From NCBI GenBank assembly GCA_017880945.1, contig JADGRM010000069.1, forward strand, positions 1-9,484: a stretch of 9,484 nucleotides of DNA, read 5' to 3'. A program made the position numbers and the translations under genes. This DNA comes from Gallionella sp. Its GTDB lineage: Bacteria > Pseudomonadota > Gammaproteobacteria > Burkholderiales > Gallionellaceae. The notes below the pieces were generated by a model. It saw only the letters and a program-made list of their open reading frames with translations, was not told the DNA's origin and ran no database searches. Positions 1-6,229 of the stretch are shown in pieces; within the stretch, counting starts at the first letter, position 1; every line of letters starts with the position of its first letter.

Positions 1-129
1 ATTGACGCTGGAGTAATGCGCCTGTATGACGACCTCGCCGGGATCGAGATCATCCAGCGTCAGTTCGACGAAACGCCCAGCGGATTTGCCGTCTTGTTCG
101 AAAATACGGTAAGCGCGGAATGGTTGCAT
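1..129 (-). CDS. acuI: AcuI/YhdH-type acryloyl-CoA reductase, N-terminal part only
   Basis: Only the first 43 codons are present; the gene leaves the window at its left edge. The start is the ATG at 129. The visible protein begins MQPFRAYRIFEQDGK, continues with RFVELTLDDLDPGEVVIQ, and ends AHYSSVN. This matches the N-terminus of the AcuI/YhdH branch of the medium-chain dehydrogenase/reductase superfamily, where the SSVN is normally followed by YKDAL. Characterised members reduce acryloyl-CoA to propionyl-CoA with NADPH in the cytoplasm; many relatives are annotated only as quinone oxidoreductase. The catalytic and Rossmann parts are not in the window, so the substrate cannot be judged. No convincing Shine-Dalgarno precedes the ATG (the upstream bases read AAGTTTGAACGAT). 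It has the same orientation as sucB but lies 415 bp downstream of it behind repeats, so it is probably a separate transcription unit. The family call is fairly firm; the exact substrate is inference. Confidence 0.75.
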   Translation of the reverse strand, partial: MQPFRAYRIFEQDGKSAGRFVELTLDDLDPGEVVIQAHYSSVN

Positions 130-133
130 ATCG

Positions 134-166
134 TTCAAACTTGAAAAGTTGTTTTGAATTTCAAAA
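134..166. promoter_or_regulatory. Two AT-rich palindromes upstream of the acuI-like gene, possible operator
   Basis: Positions 134-145 read TTCAAACTTGAA (5-bp arms, 2-bp spacer). Positions 152-166 read TTTTGAATTTCAAAA (7-bp perfect arms around one base). Their centres are about 19.5 bp apart, close to two helical turns, and they lie 5-37 bp upstream of the ATG at 129 on the minus strand. This placement would suit binding of a dimeric repressor, but AT-rich palindromes of this size also arise by chance. I could not place a convincing -10/-35 pair. No regulator gene is visible in the window. Confidence 0.25.
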
Positions 167-176
167 GGCATTGAGC

Positions 177-203
177 CACGGATTAACACGGATGTTCACG
201 GAT
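177..203. repeat. Three tandem 10-bp units sharing CACGGAT
   Basis: CACGGAT occurs at 177-183, 187-193 and 197-203, exactly 10 bp apart. It is followed by the variable trinucleotides TAA, GTT and ATT. The array ends 3 bp before the REP pair at 207. Read on the minus strand it is ATCCGTG-AAC-ATCCGTG-TTA-ATCCGTG. Similar short ATCCGTG arrays are, from memory, common intergenic minisatellites in diverse bacteria, which makes a dispersed repeat more likely than an operator array. It lies 48 bp upstream of the acuI-like start codon. Confidence 0.7.
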
Positions 204-206
204 ATT

Positions 207-258
207 GTAGGGCGGGCTACGCCCGCCAGAGGGTCTCGTCGGGCAAAGCCCGGCCTAC
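207..258. repeat. GTAG-type REP pair in inverted orientation (BIME-like)
   Basis: Two 21-bp units face each other: 207-227 on the plus strand and 238-258 on the minus strand, separated by 10 bp. Each has the layout GTAG, 7-base arm, 3-base loop, 7-base arm. The first unit has arms GGCGGGC and GCCCGCC around TAC, a perfect stem. The second has arms GCCGGGC and GCCCGAC around TTT, with one mismatch. A GTAG head followed by a GC-rich hairpin is the hallmark of REP sequences mobilised in trans by RAYT (REP-associated tyrosine transposase) enzymes. No RAYT gene is in the window. Its position, 287 bp past the sucB stop and 78 bp before the acuI-like start, suggests it could act as a 3' mRNA-stabilising or terminating structure, which is inference. 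Confidence 0.8.
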
Positions 259-544
259 ATCACTGCCCCTTTTAGCTTTCCTGTTCGGAATCATCCTTGC
301 TTCTCGCTTTCGCGAAGGCATGAGCATTAACCAATACTTAAACAATTACCGGGATGGCAAATAGGCACAGCAATACCAATACACCGCGCCATATGATATG
401 TTGCTACTGGTTCTGAATGAAAAAACAAGCCACTCATCATGCTGATACCTCGCCTGAATGTCCTTCATCAACGAACTGAATGATCCCACACTGAACATCA
501 GCAGCTCGCATATTGAAGACGCTACGCTTTTTAGCTCTAAAAAT

Positions 545-1723
545 CTACAAATCCAGCAACACCCGACCCGGAAATTCCAGCGCTTCCTTGATGGTAGACA
601 GGAACAGCACCGCTTCGCGGCCGTCGATGATGCGGTGGTCGTAGGACACTGCGAGATAATTCATCGGACGGATCACGATCTGTCCGTTCTCCACCACTGC
701 CCTGTCCTTGGTCGCATGGATGCCGAGGATAGCCGCTTGCGGCGGGTTGATGATCGGGGTGGAGAGCATCGAGCCGAACACGCCGCCGTTGGAGACAGAA
801 AAGGTTCCACCGGTAAGTTCTTCCATCGTCAGCTTGCCGGCCTTGGCGCGCGCGCCGAAATCGGCGATCTGTTTTTCGATGTCCGCAAAGGAAAGTTTGT
901 CCGCGTCGCGGATGATGGGCACGACCAGGCCGCGCTCGCTGCCGATCGCCATGCCGATATCGAAGTAGCCGTGGTAGATGATGTCGGTGCCATCCACCGA
1001 GGCGTTGACGATCGGGAATTTCTGCAATGCCAGCACCGCCGCCTTGACGAAGAACGATGAGAAACCGAGCTTGACGCCGTGTTTCTTTTCGAACGCGTCC
1101 TTGTATCGGTTGCGCAGATCGATCACCGGCTGCATGTTGACTTCGTTGAAGGTGGTCAGGATCGCGGCGTTCTGTTGTGATTGCAGCAGGCGTTCGGCGA
1201 TGCGCTGGCGGATGCGCGTCATCGCCACGCGCTGTTCGGGACGGTTTCCGGACGGCGCGATGGCAGGCACTGCCTGCGGCGCGTTGATACCCGACACTTG
1301 CGCCTGGGAAACCTGCTGCATCGCATTCAGCACGTCCTCTTTGGTGACGCGTCCGCTGCGTCCACTGCCGTGCAAGTTACCGGCATCGACCTCATGTTCG
1401 CGCGCCAGTTTTCGCACCGAAGGCGGCACGGCGGAACTGGCCGCCGCGTGCGCAGCGGCAGTAATCGGCTTGGCAGCCGTGGCAGCAGTATCGATCTGCG
1501 CGATCAGCTCTTCGCTGCCCACCTTCTCGCCATCGCCCTTGATGATTTTGGTCAGCACGCCGCTCTTGGAAGCAGGCAATTCCAGCACAACTTTATCGGT
1601 CTCGACGTCGATCAGATTTTCGCCCTCCGAAACCGCATCGCCGACACGCTTGTGCCAGGTCAGCAAAGTGGCTTCAGACACGGATTCTGACAATTGCGGC
1701 ACTTTGACTTCAATGATGCTCAT
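545..1723 (-). CDS. sucB: Dihydrolipoyllysine succinyltransferase, E2 of 2-oxoglutarate dehydrogenase
   Basis: This 392-residue protein transfers the succinyl group from E1 to CoA and forms the cytoplasmic core of the 2-oxoglutarate dehydrogenase complex. Residues 1-77 are the lipoyl domain, with the lipoylated lysine at K44 in the ETDKVVLE motif. An Ala-rich linker leads to the peripheral subunit-binding domain at about 99-136 (VPPSVRKLAREHEVDAGNL, then GRVTKEDV), which docks E1/E3. After a second Ala/Pro linker comes the catalytic acyltransferase domain, about 160-392, with the active-site motif SYDHRIIDGREAV containing H363 and D367. One lipoyl domain and this length fit the SucB/OdhB family rather than PDH E2. 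The ATG at 1723 lies inside sucA, a 14-bp overlap with a weak GGGGG Shine-Dalgarno, so translation is probably coupled. The E3 gene lpdA, often the next gene in related clusters, is absent here. Confidence 0.97.
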   Translation of the reverse strand: MSIIEVKVPQLSESVSEATLLTWHKRVGDAVSEGENLIDVETDKVVLELPASKSGVLTKIIKGDGEKVGSEELIAQIDTAATAAKPITAAAHAAASSAVPPSVRKLAREHEVDAGNLHGSGRSGRVTKEDVLNAMQQVSQAQVSGINAPQAVPAIAPSGNRPEQRVAMTRIRQRIAERLLQSQQNAAILTTFNEVNMQPVIDLRNRYKDAFEKKHGVKLGFSSFFVKAAVLALQKFPIVNASVDGTDIIYHGYFDIGMAIGSERGLVVPIIRDADKLSFADIEKQIADFGARAKAGKLTMEELTGGTFSVSNGGVFGSMLSTPIINPPQAAILGIHATKDRAVVENGQIVIRPMNYLAVSYDHRIIDGREAVLFLSTIKEALEFPGRVLLDL

Positions 1724-4586
1724 GGTGTGATGCCCCCGGTTTAGGTTTGTTATCGAGATCTTCGCGGAAGGCGGCTTCGATCACCGCCTTCTGTTGTTCC
1801 TGATGCACCGCCAGATAGCCGGCGGCGGGTGCGGCGGATGAGGGGCGCAGCGCGTAGTCGAGGTGCATACCCTCGCGCATGTGACGCAGCAGATAATGCT
1901 GGATGCGATGCCACGCACCCTGATTGCCCGGCTCTTCCTGGCACCATACCACTTCAGTGGCATTCGGATACGCGGCGATCTGCGCGGCAAAGTCATCATG
2001 CGGGAAAGGATAAAGCTGTTCGATGCGTATGATCGCCATATCCGCAATGCCCTTGGCATGACGGGCGGCGAGCAGGTCGTAATACACCTTGCCGCTGCAC
2101 GCGATGATGCGGCGGACTTTTTTGTTATCCAGCGTATCTACTTCGGCGATCACCGGCCAGAATTTCCCTTGCGTCAATTCACTGAGCGGCGAGGCCGCGT
2201 CCTTGCTGCGCAACAGGCTCTTGGGCGTGAACACGATCAGCGGCTTGCGCACCGGGCGCAACATCTGCCGGCGCAATAAATGGAATATCTGCGCGGCGTT
2301 GGAAGGAATGCACACCTGGATGTTGTAATCGGCGCACAGTTGCAAGTAGCGTTCGATGCGTCCCGAGGAATGCTCCGCCCCCTGCCCCTCATAGCCGTGC
2401 GGCAACAGCATCACCAGCCCGCACAACCTTCCCCACTTCACTTCGCCGGAGGCGATGAACTGGTCGATCACCACTTGCGCGCCGTTGGCGAAATCGCCGA
2501 ACTGCGCTTCCCACAGCACCAGCGAATTCGGCTCGGCAGTGGCATAGCCGTATTCGAATCCCAGCACCGCTTCTTCGGACAGCAGCGAATCAATCACCAC
2601 GAAATTCGCCTGTTCGGGGGAAAGATGCTGCAGCGGTGAGTATGCCCCCTCGTTCCACTCCTTGCGGTTCTGGTCATGCCATGTGGCGTGGCGGTGGAAA
2701 AACGTGCCGCGCTGACTATCCTGCCCGCTAAGGCGAACCGGATAGCCTTCGGTGAGCAGCGTGGCGTAAGCGAGGTTTTCCGCCATACCCCAGTCCAGCG
2801 GCAAATCGCCGCGTGCCATCGCGGTACGATCCTCGACGATTTTTTGCACGCGCGAATGAAGAACAAAATTTTCAGGTACGGTGGTCAGCGGTATCGCCAA
2901 CTCCCTCAAGCGTTCCAGAGTCACGGCGGTGTTGACCTTTACATCCCATAGCACGGCGTGCCGGAACGGCGCCCAGTCGACAGTGGTTTTGCCACTGCCT
3001 TTTTCCAGCGCGGGTTGAATCGAGTTCCGCCCCTCATCCATCGCCTTGTGGTAAGTCGCAATCATCGTGTCCGCTTCGCCGGGCTGGATCACGCCCTGCG
3101 CCTCCAAACGCTGCGCATAAAGCGCGCGCGTGCCGGGATGCTGGCGAATGAAGCGATACATGAACGGTTGGGTGACCAGCGGCTCGTCCTGCTCGTTGTG
3201 CCCCAGCTTGCGGAAGCACACCAGATCGATCACCACATCCTTGTTGAAGTGCATGCGGAAATCCAGCGCAATTTCGGTGATCAGCAATACCGCATCGGGA
3301 TCGTCCGCATTCACATGAAAGATCGGCGCGTCGATCATTTTCGCCACGTCGCTGCAATAAGTGCTGGAACGTACGTCGCGCATGTCCGATGCGGTGAAGC
3401 CGATCTGATTGTTGGTGATGATGTGCACCGTGCCGCCGGTACGGTAGCCGCGCGTTTGCGACATGGCCAGCGTTTCCATCACCACGCCCTGTCCGGCAAA
3501 TGCCGCATCGCCGTGCAGCAGAATCGGGATCACTTTGGAACCGTCGAAATCCTTGAGGCGGTGCTGGCGCGCGCGCACCGAACCTTCCACCACCGGATTG
3601 ACGATCTCCAGATGCGAAGGATTGAAGGCCAGTGCAACGTGCAGCTCTCCACCAGGCGTGGCTATGTCGGCCGAAAAGCCCTGGTGATACTTGACGTCGC
3701 CGGAAGTCAGATGCTCGGCATGGATACCCTCGAATTCGGCGAACAGCATGGAGGGTAGTTTGCCGAGTATATTAACCAGCACGTTGAGCCGCCCGCGATG
3801 CGCCATACCGATCACGGTTTCCTGCACACCCTGTGCACCGGCACGTTGCAGCAAATGTTCGAGCAACGGGATCGTAGTCTCGCCGCCTTCCAGCGAGAAA
3901 CGTTTCTGTCCGACGAACTTGGTGTGCAGATAGCGCTCAAGCGTCTCGGCGGCAGTGAGGAGTTCGAGAATGCGGCGACGCTGAGCAGCGTCATAACCGG
4001 CCAATCCGCGCACGCTTTCAAGGCGATTCTGTATCCAGCGTTTCTGCGCCACATCGCTGATGTACATGTATTCCGCGCCTATGCTGCCGCAGTAAGTCTG
4101 GCGCAACAGCTGGAGGATCTCGCGCAGGGTCATGCGCGCGCCACCCACCAGCGAGCCGGTCTCGAAGGTGGAGTCCATGTCAGTCTCGCCCAAACCGTAA
4201 TGCGCCGGATCAAGCTCGGCGATCACCGGTTTGGCATAACGGTTCAGCGGGTCGAGATTGGCGACACGCACGCCGAGGAAGCGATGCGCGTTGATGAGCT
4301 GCAGTACGAAAACCTGCTTGCGCTCCAGCTCGGCATCGGGCGCCATTGCACTGCTGGCAGAAACTTTTGGCAAGGCCGCAAAAGCGCGCTGGATGCGGCT
4401 GTGCGATTCCTCGTGTGCGCCATTGGCCAGCGGCGGCAGCGCATCGAAATAATTGCGCCATTCTCTGGGCACGGCATTCGGATCAAGGAGATATTGTTCG
4501 TACAATTCCTCGACAAAGGGCGCGTTGGTTCCGAACAGCAGCGAGCTGTCCTGCATCAACTGCATGAAATTGACAGGCTCGTTCAA
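1710..4586 (-). CDS. sucA: 2-oxoglutarate dehydrogenase E1 (thiamine diphosphate-dependent decarboxylase)
   Basis: E1 of the 2-oxoglutarate dehydrogenase complex decarboxylates 2-oxoglutarate and succinylates the lipoyl group of SucB. It is 958 residues from the TTG at 4586 (E. coli SucA is 933). The N-terminal SSLLFGTNAPFVEELYEQYL is the usual E1o segment that contacts E2. Recognisable elements follow: LRQTYCGSIGAEYMYI near 161, the active-site histidines H263 (GMAHRGRLNVL) and H301 (KYHQGF), FNPSHLEIVNPVVEGSV near 321, and the ThDP/Mg site with D360 (HGDAAFAGQG) and N393 (TNNQIGFT), 33 residues apart as in E. coli. The pyrimidine-binding domain and the C-terminal E1o domain complete it. The start is uncertain: TTG 4586 overlaps the gltA stop as TTGA with only a weak GAAGAAA upstream, while ATG 4565 (codon 8) has no Shine-Dalgarno. 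The 3' end overlaps sucB by 14 bp and encodes a His-rich tail. Confidence 0.97.
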   Translation of the reverse strand: MNEPVNFMQLMQDSSLLFGTNAPFVEELYEQYLLDPNAVPREWRNYFDALPPLANGAHEESHSRIQRAFAALPKVSASSAMAPDAELERKQVFVLQLINAHRFLGVRVANLDPLNRYAKPVIAELDPAHYGLGETDMDSTFETGSLVGGARMTLREILQLLRQTYCGSIGAEYMYISDVAQKRWIQNRLESVRGLAGYDAAQRRRILELLTAAETLERYLHTKFVGQKRFSLEGGETTIPLLEHLLQRAGAQGVQETVIGMAHRGRLNVLVNILGKLPSMLFAEFEGIHAEHLTSGDVKYHQGFSADIATPGGELHVALAFNPSHLEIVNPVVEGSVRARQHRLKDFDGSKVIPILLHGDAAFAGQGVVMETLAMSQTRGYRTGGTVHIITNNQIGFTASDMRDVRSSTYCSDVAKMIDAPIFHVNADDPDAVLLITEIALDFRMHFNKDVVIDLVCFRKLGHNEQDEPLVTQPFMYRFIRQHPGTRALYAQRLEAQGVIQPGEADTMIATYHKAMDEGRNSIQPALEKGSGKTTVDWAPFRHAVLWDVKVNTAVTLERLRELAIPLTTVPENFVLHSRVQKIVEDRTAMARGDLPLDWGMAENLAYATLLTEGYPVRLSGQDSQRGTFFHRHATWHDQNRKEWNEGAYSPLQHLSPEQANFVVIDSLLSEEAVLGFEYGYATAEPNSLVLWEAQFGDFANGAQVVIDQFIASGEVKWGRLCGLVMLLPHGYEGQGAEHSSGRIERYLQLCADYNIQVCIPSNAAQIFHLLRRQMLRPVRKPLIVFTPKSLLRSKDAASPLSELTQGKFWPVIAEVDTLDNKKVRRIIACSGKVYYDLLAARHAKGIADMAIIRIEQLYPFPHDDFAAQIAAYPNATEVVWCQEEPGNQGAWHRIQHYLLRHMREGMHLDYALRPSSAAPAAGYLAVHQEQQKAVIEAAFREDLDNKPKPGASHHEHH

Positions 4587-5869
4587 CGTTTCTTCACCGG
4601 CACATAATCACGCTTCACCGCACCGCGATATAACTGGCGCGGACGGCTGATCTTGTGATCGCCAGAGGCAATCATTTCGTTCCATTGCGATATCCAGCCG
4701 ACCGTGCGCGCCACCGCAAAGATTACCGTAAACATATTGGTCGGGATGCCCAGCGCGCGCAGCACAATGCCGGAATAGAAATCCACATTCGGATACAGCT
4801 TGTGATCGATGAAATACGGGTCGCTCAAGGCAACGCGCTCCAGTTCCATCGCCAGCTCGAACAACTTGTTGTTTTCCAGCTTGAGTTCTTTCAGCACTTC
4901 GTAACAAGTCTGGCGCATCACGGCAGCGCGCGGGTCCATGTTCTTGTAGACGCGATGACCAAAACCCATCAGGCGGTATTTCTTGTCCTTCACGCCCTGT
5001 ACATATTCCTTCACACGCGACACATCCCCGATCTCTATCAACATATTCAGCGCGGCTTCGTTGGCACCTCCGTGTGCCGGGCCCCACAGCGCAGCGATAC
5101 CTGAAGCGATGCAGGCAAATGGATTCGCGCCGCTCGAACCGGCCAGTCGCACCGTCGAGGTGGACGCGTTCTGCTCATGGTCGGCGTGCAGAATGAGGAT
5201 GCGATCCAGCGCGCGTACCAGCACCGGATTGGGTATGTAATCTTCAGCCGGTGTGGCAAACATCATGTACATGAGATTTTCCGCGTAGCCGAATTTGTTC
5301 TTCGGGTACATGAACGGGGCTCCGATGTAGTATTTATGCGCCATCGCCGCAATGGTCGGCACTTTCGCCAACATGCGCAGCGCGGAAATATCCCGGTGTT
5401 CGGGATTGCTGATGTCCAGCGAGTCGTGATAAAAGGCAGACAGCGCGCCGACCACGCCGACCATCACCGCCATCGGATGCGCATCGCGGCGGAAGCCGGA
5501 AAAGAAACGCGCCATCTGGTCATGCACCATCGTATGAGAAGTCACCCTGCGGCTGAATTCAGCCTTCTGTCCGCCATCGGGCAACTCGCCGTTCAACAGC
5601 AAGTAACAAACCTCCAGAAAATCGGAATGCTCGGCCAGTTGCTCGATCGGATAGCCCCGGTAGTAAAGCAACCCTGCATCGCCGTCGATAAATGTGATCG
5701 CCGATGTACAACTGGCGGTGGAGAAAAACGCCGGATCGTAAGTGAATATGCCAAGCTTGCCGAGATTGCGAATATCGATCACATCCGGCCCCAGCGTGCC
5801 GGACATGATGGGCAGTTCGATGCTGCGCCCGTCATCCAGGGTCAACGTTGCGATACGATTCTTTTCCAT
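4583..5869 (-). CDS. gltA: Citrate synthase, hexameric gram-negative type
   Basis: This enzyme condenses oxaloacetate and acetyl-CoA to citrate, the entry step of the TCA cycle. At 428 residues it matches E. coli GltA (427). By alignment from memory to E. coli GltA, the catalytic residues are H266 (GPAHGGANE), H305 (FGHRVYKN) and D363 (PNVDFYSG), with the oxaloacetate-site histidines H228 and H231 in LHADHEQN. Equivalents of the NADH-site residues of the E. coli enzyme appear at Y147, R165 and K169, so allosteric NADH inhibition is plausible. The reactive Cys206 of E. coli is replaced by A208 (FATPAEDY). The ATG at 5869 has a strong AGGAG (5876-5880) six bases upstream. sdhE ends 30 bp before it, and the stop shares 4 bp with the sucA start. 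It is probably co-transcribed with sdh and suc genes, tying citrate formation to complex II and OGDH levels. Confidence 0.98.
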   Translation of the reverse strand: MEKNRIATLTLDDGRSIELPIMSGTLGPDVIDIRNLGKLGIFTYDPAFFSTASCTSAITFIDGDAGLLYYRGYPIEQLAEHSDFLEVCYLLLNGELPDGGQKAEFSRRVTSHTMVHDQMARFFSGFRRDAHPMAVMVGVVGALSAFYHDSLDISNPEHRDISALRMLAKVPTIAAMAHKYYIGAPFMYPKNKFGYAENLMYMMFATPAEDYIPNPVLVRALDRILILHADHEQNASTSTVRLAGSSGANPFACIASGIAALWGPAHGGANEAALNMLIEIGDVSRVKEYVQGVKDKKYRLMGFGHRVYKNMDPRAAVMRQTCYEVLKELKLENNKLFELAMELERVALSDPYFIDHKLYPNVDFYSGIVLRALGIPTNMFTVIFAVARTVGWISQWNEMIASGDHKISRPRQLYRGAVKRDYVPVKKR

Positions 5870-5899
5870 AAAGGACTCCTCAAAGGTATGCGGCTTTGA

Positions 5900-6229
5900 T
5901 TAAACCGCCCTGATCTTTTCCAGCAAAGCCTGCTGTTCGCCCTGCGTCGCTTCCTGCCTGCCCGCAATCATATCCCAGAGTGGGTTGTCGGGCATATCCA
6001 GCAAAGCTTCAAAAGCCTGTTTTTCTTTTTCATCGAGCCGGGTGTAATACGCCTCGATAAAACGTCCCAGCACGATATCCAGCTCCAACAACCCGCGCCG
6101 ACTGCGCCAGCGCACCCGTTGCAACAATGCAGGATCAAGGATGCGGGATTCGGGATGCGAAACCCGGGGCAGCTCCTTGTCGTTCGTTCCCGTATCCTGA
6201 ATCCCGCATCCCGAATCCTGAATCCTCAT
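5900..6229 (-). CDS. sdhE: SdhE, FAD assembly factor for succinate dehydrogenase, with repeat-derived N-terminus
   Basis: SdhE (YgfY/Sdh5 family) promotes covalent attachment of FAD to SdhA in the cytoplasm. The conserved core runs from about L35 to V109. It has the hallmark RGxxE motif (RRGLLELD, about residues 43-50), IVLGRFIEAYY, the MPDNPLWDMI segment, and the usual ending LLEKIRAV. The core is about 75 residues, the family's normal size. The frame, however, begins with ATG 6229, which overlaps the sdhB stop as ATGA and yields 109 residues. The first 31 or so residues (MRIQDSGCGIQDTG, then HPESRIL) are encoded by a palindromic repeat. No ATG or GTG occurs in frame between codon 1 and the core; the next possible initiators are CTG (codon 20) and TTG (codons 35 and 36). 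The start at 6229 is therefore inferred from the ATGA coupling and needs protein-level proof. The frame stays open further upstream to an ATG at 6328, inside sdhB, which I reject. Function is confident; the start is not. Confidence 0.85.
   Translation of the reverse strand: MRIQDSGCGIQDTGTNDKELPRVSHPESRILDPALLQRVRWRSRRGLLELDIVLGRFIEAYYTRLDEKEKQAFEALLDMPDNPLWDMIAGRQEATQGEQQALLEKIRAV
6131..6226. repeat. GGATTCGGGATGCG-type inverted repeat at the sdhB-sdhE junction
   Basis: The 14-mer GGATTCGGGATGCG at 6146-6159 is matched by its reverse complement at 6205-6218, with a 45-base spacer. The similarity extends beyond the exact arms because each arm is built from alternating GGATTC/GGATGCG words (GGGATTC and CAGGATTC are also present), so several pairing registers are possible. 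The element begins immediately after the sdhB stop and ends where the conserved part of SdhE starts. It is translated in frame as part of sdhE if the ATG at 6229 is used. In the transcript it would form a long hairpin between sdhB and the sdhE core. The exact element ends are not defined because only one copy is visible here. Confidence 0.75.
6173..6178 (-). promoter_or_regulatory. AAGGAG, possible relict Shine-Dalgarno of sdhE
   Basis: On the minus strand the spacer between the two repeat arms contains AAGGAG, the best Shine-Dalgarno-like sequence near sdhE. No ATG, GTG or TTG lies at a workable distance after it in the sdhE frame; the next such codon is TTG at 6127, about 45 bases away. I infer that it may be the original sdhE ribosome site, separated from its start when the left repeat arm (about 6131-6160) was inserted or expanded. 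It now reads as codons 18-19 (Lys-Glu). Confidence 0.35.

Larger units (their letters stand above)
130..544. other. 415-bp intergenic region between sucB and the acuI-like gene
   Basis: I find no convincing gene here. From left to right it holds two AT-rich palindromes just upstream of the acuI-like start (134-166), three 10-bp CACGGAT units (177-203), a GTAG-type REP pair (207-258), and about 285 bp of lower-GC sequence up to the sucB stop with no recognisable element. The reading frames in that last part are short. One begins with ATG at 320 and stops after 14 codons, and another open stretch on the plus strand (about 365-440) has no start or family resemblance I can name. No strong intrinsic terminator directly follows sucB. 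Transcription may end at the REP hairpins, or by a factor-dependent mechanism; neither can be read from the sequence. Confidence 0.7.

Noticed and set aside
309..316. TTCGCGAA perfect palindrome
   Set aside because: Eight bases, single occurrence, no flanking structure or partner; expected by chance.
320..440. Possible small gene or gene remnant on the plus strand between sucB and the acuI-like gene
   Set aside because: The ATG at 320 gives 14 codons with no properly spaced Shine-Dalgarno. A neighbouring open stretch (about 365-440) has no start and no family resemblance I can name, so it is not distinguishable from chance.
528..543. TTTTTAG-CT-CTAAAAA inverted repeat directly after the sucB stop, as a terminator
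   Set aside because: The stem is almost entirely A-U with a 2-4 base loop and no following T-run beyond the stem itself. It is too weak for a standard intrinsic terminator.
5870..5899. Possible hairpin masking the gltA ribosome site (AGGAGTCCT)
   Set aside because: The 9-base palindrome would need a 1-base loop and cannot fold as an RNA hairpin.
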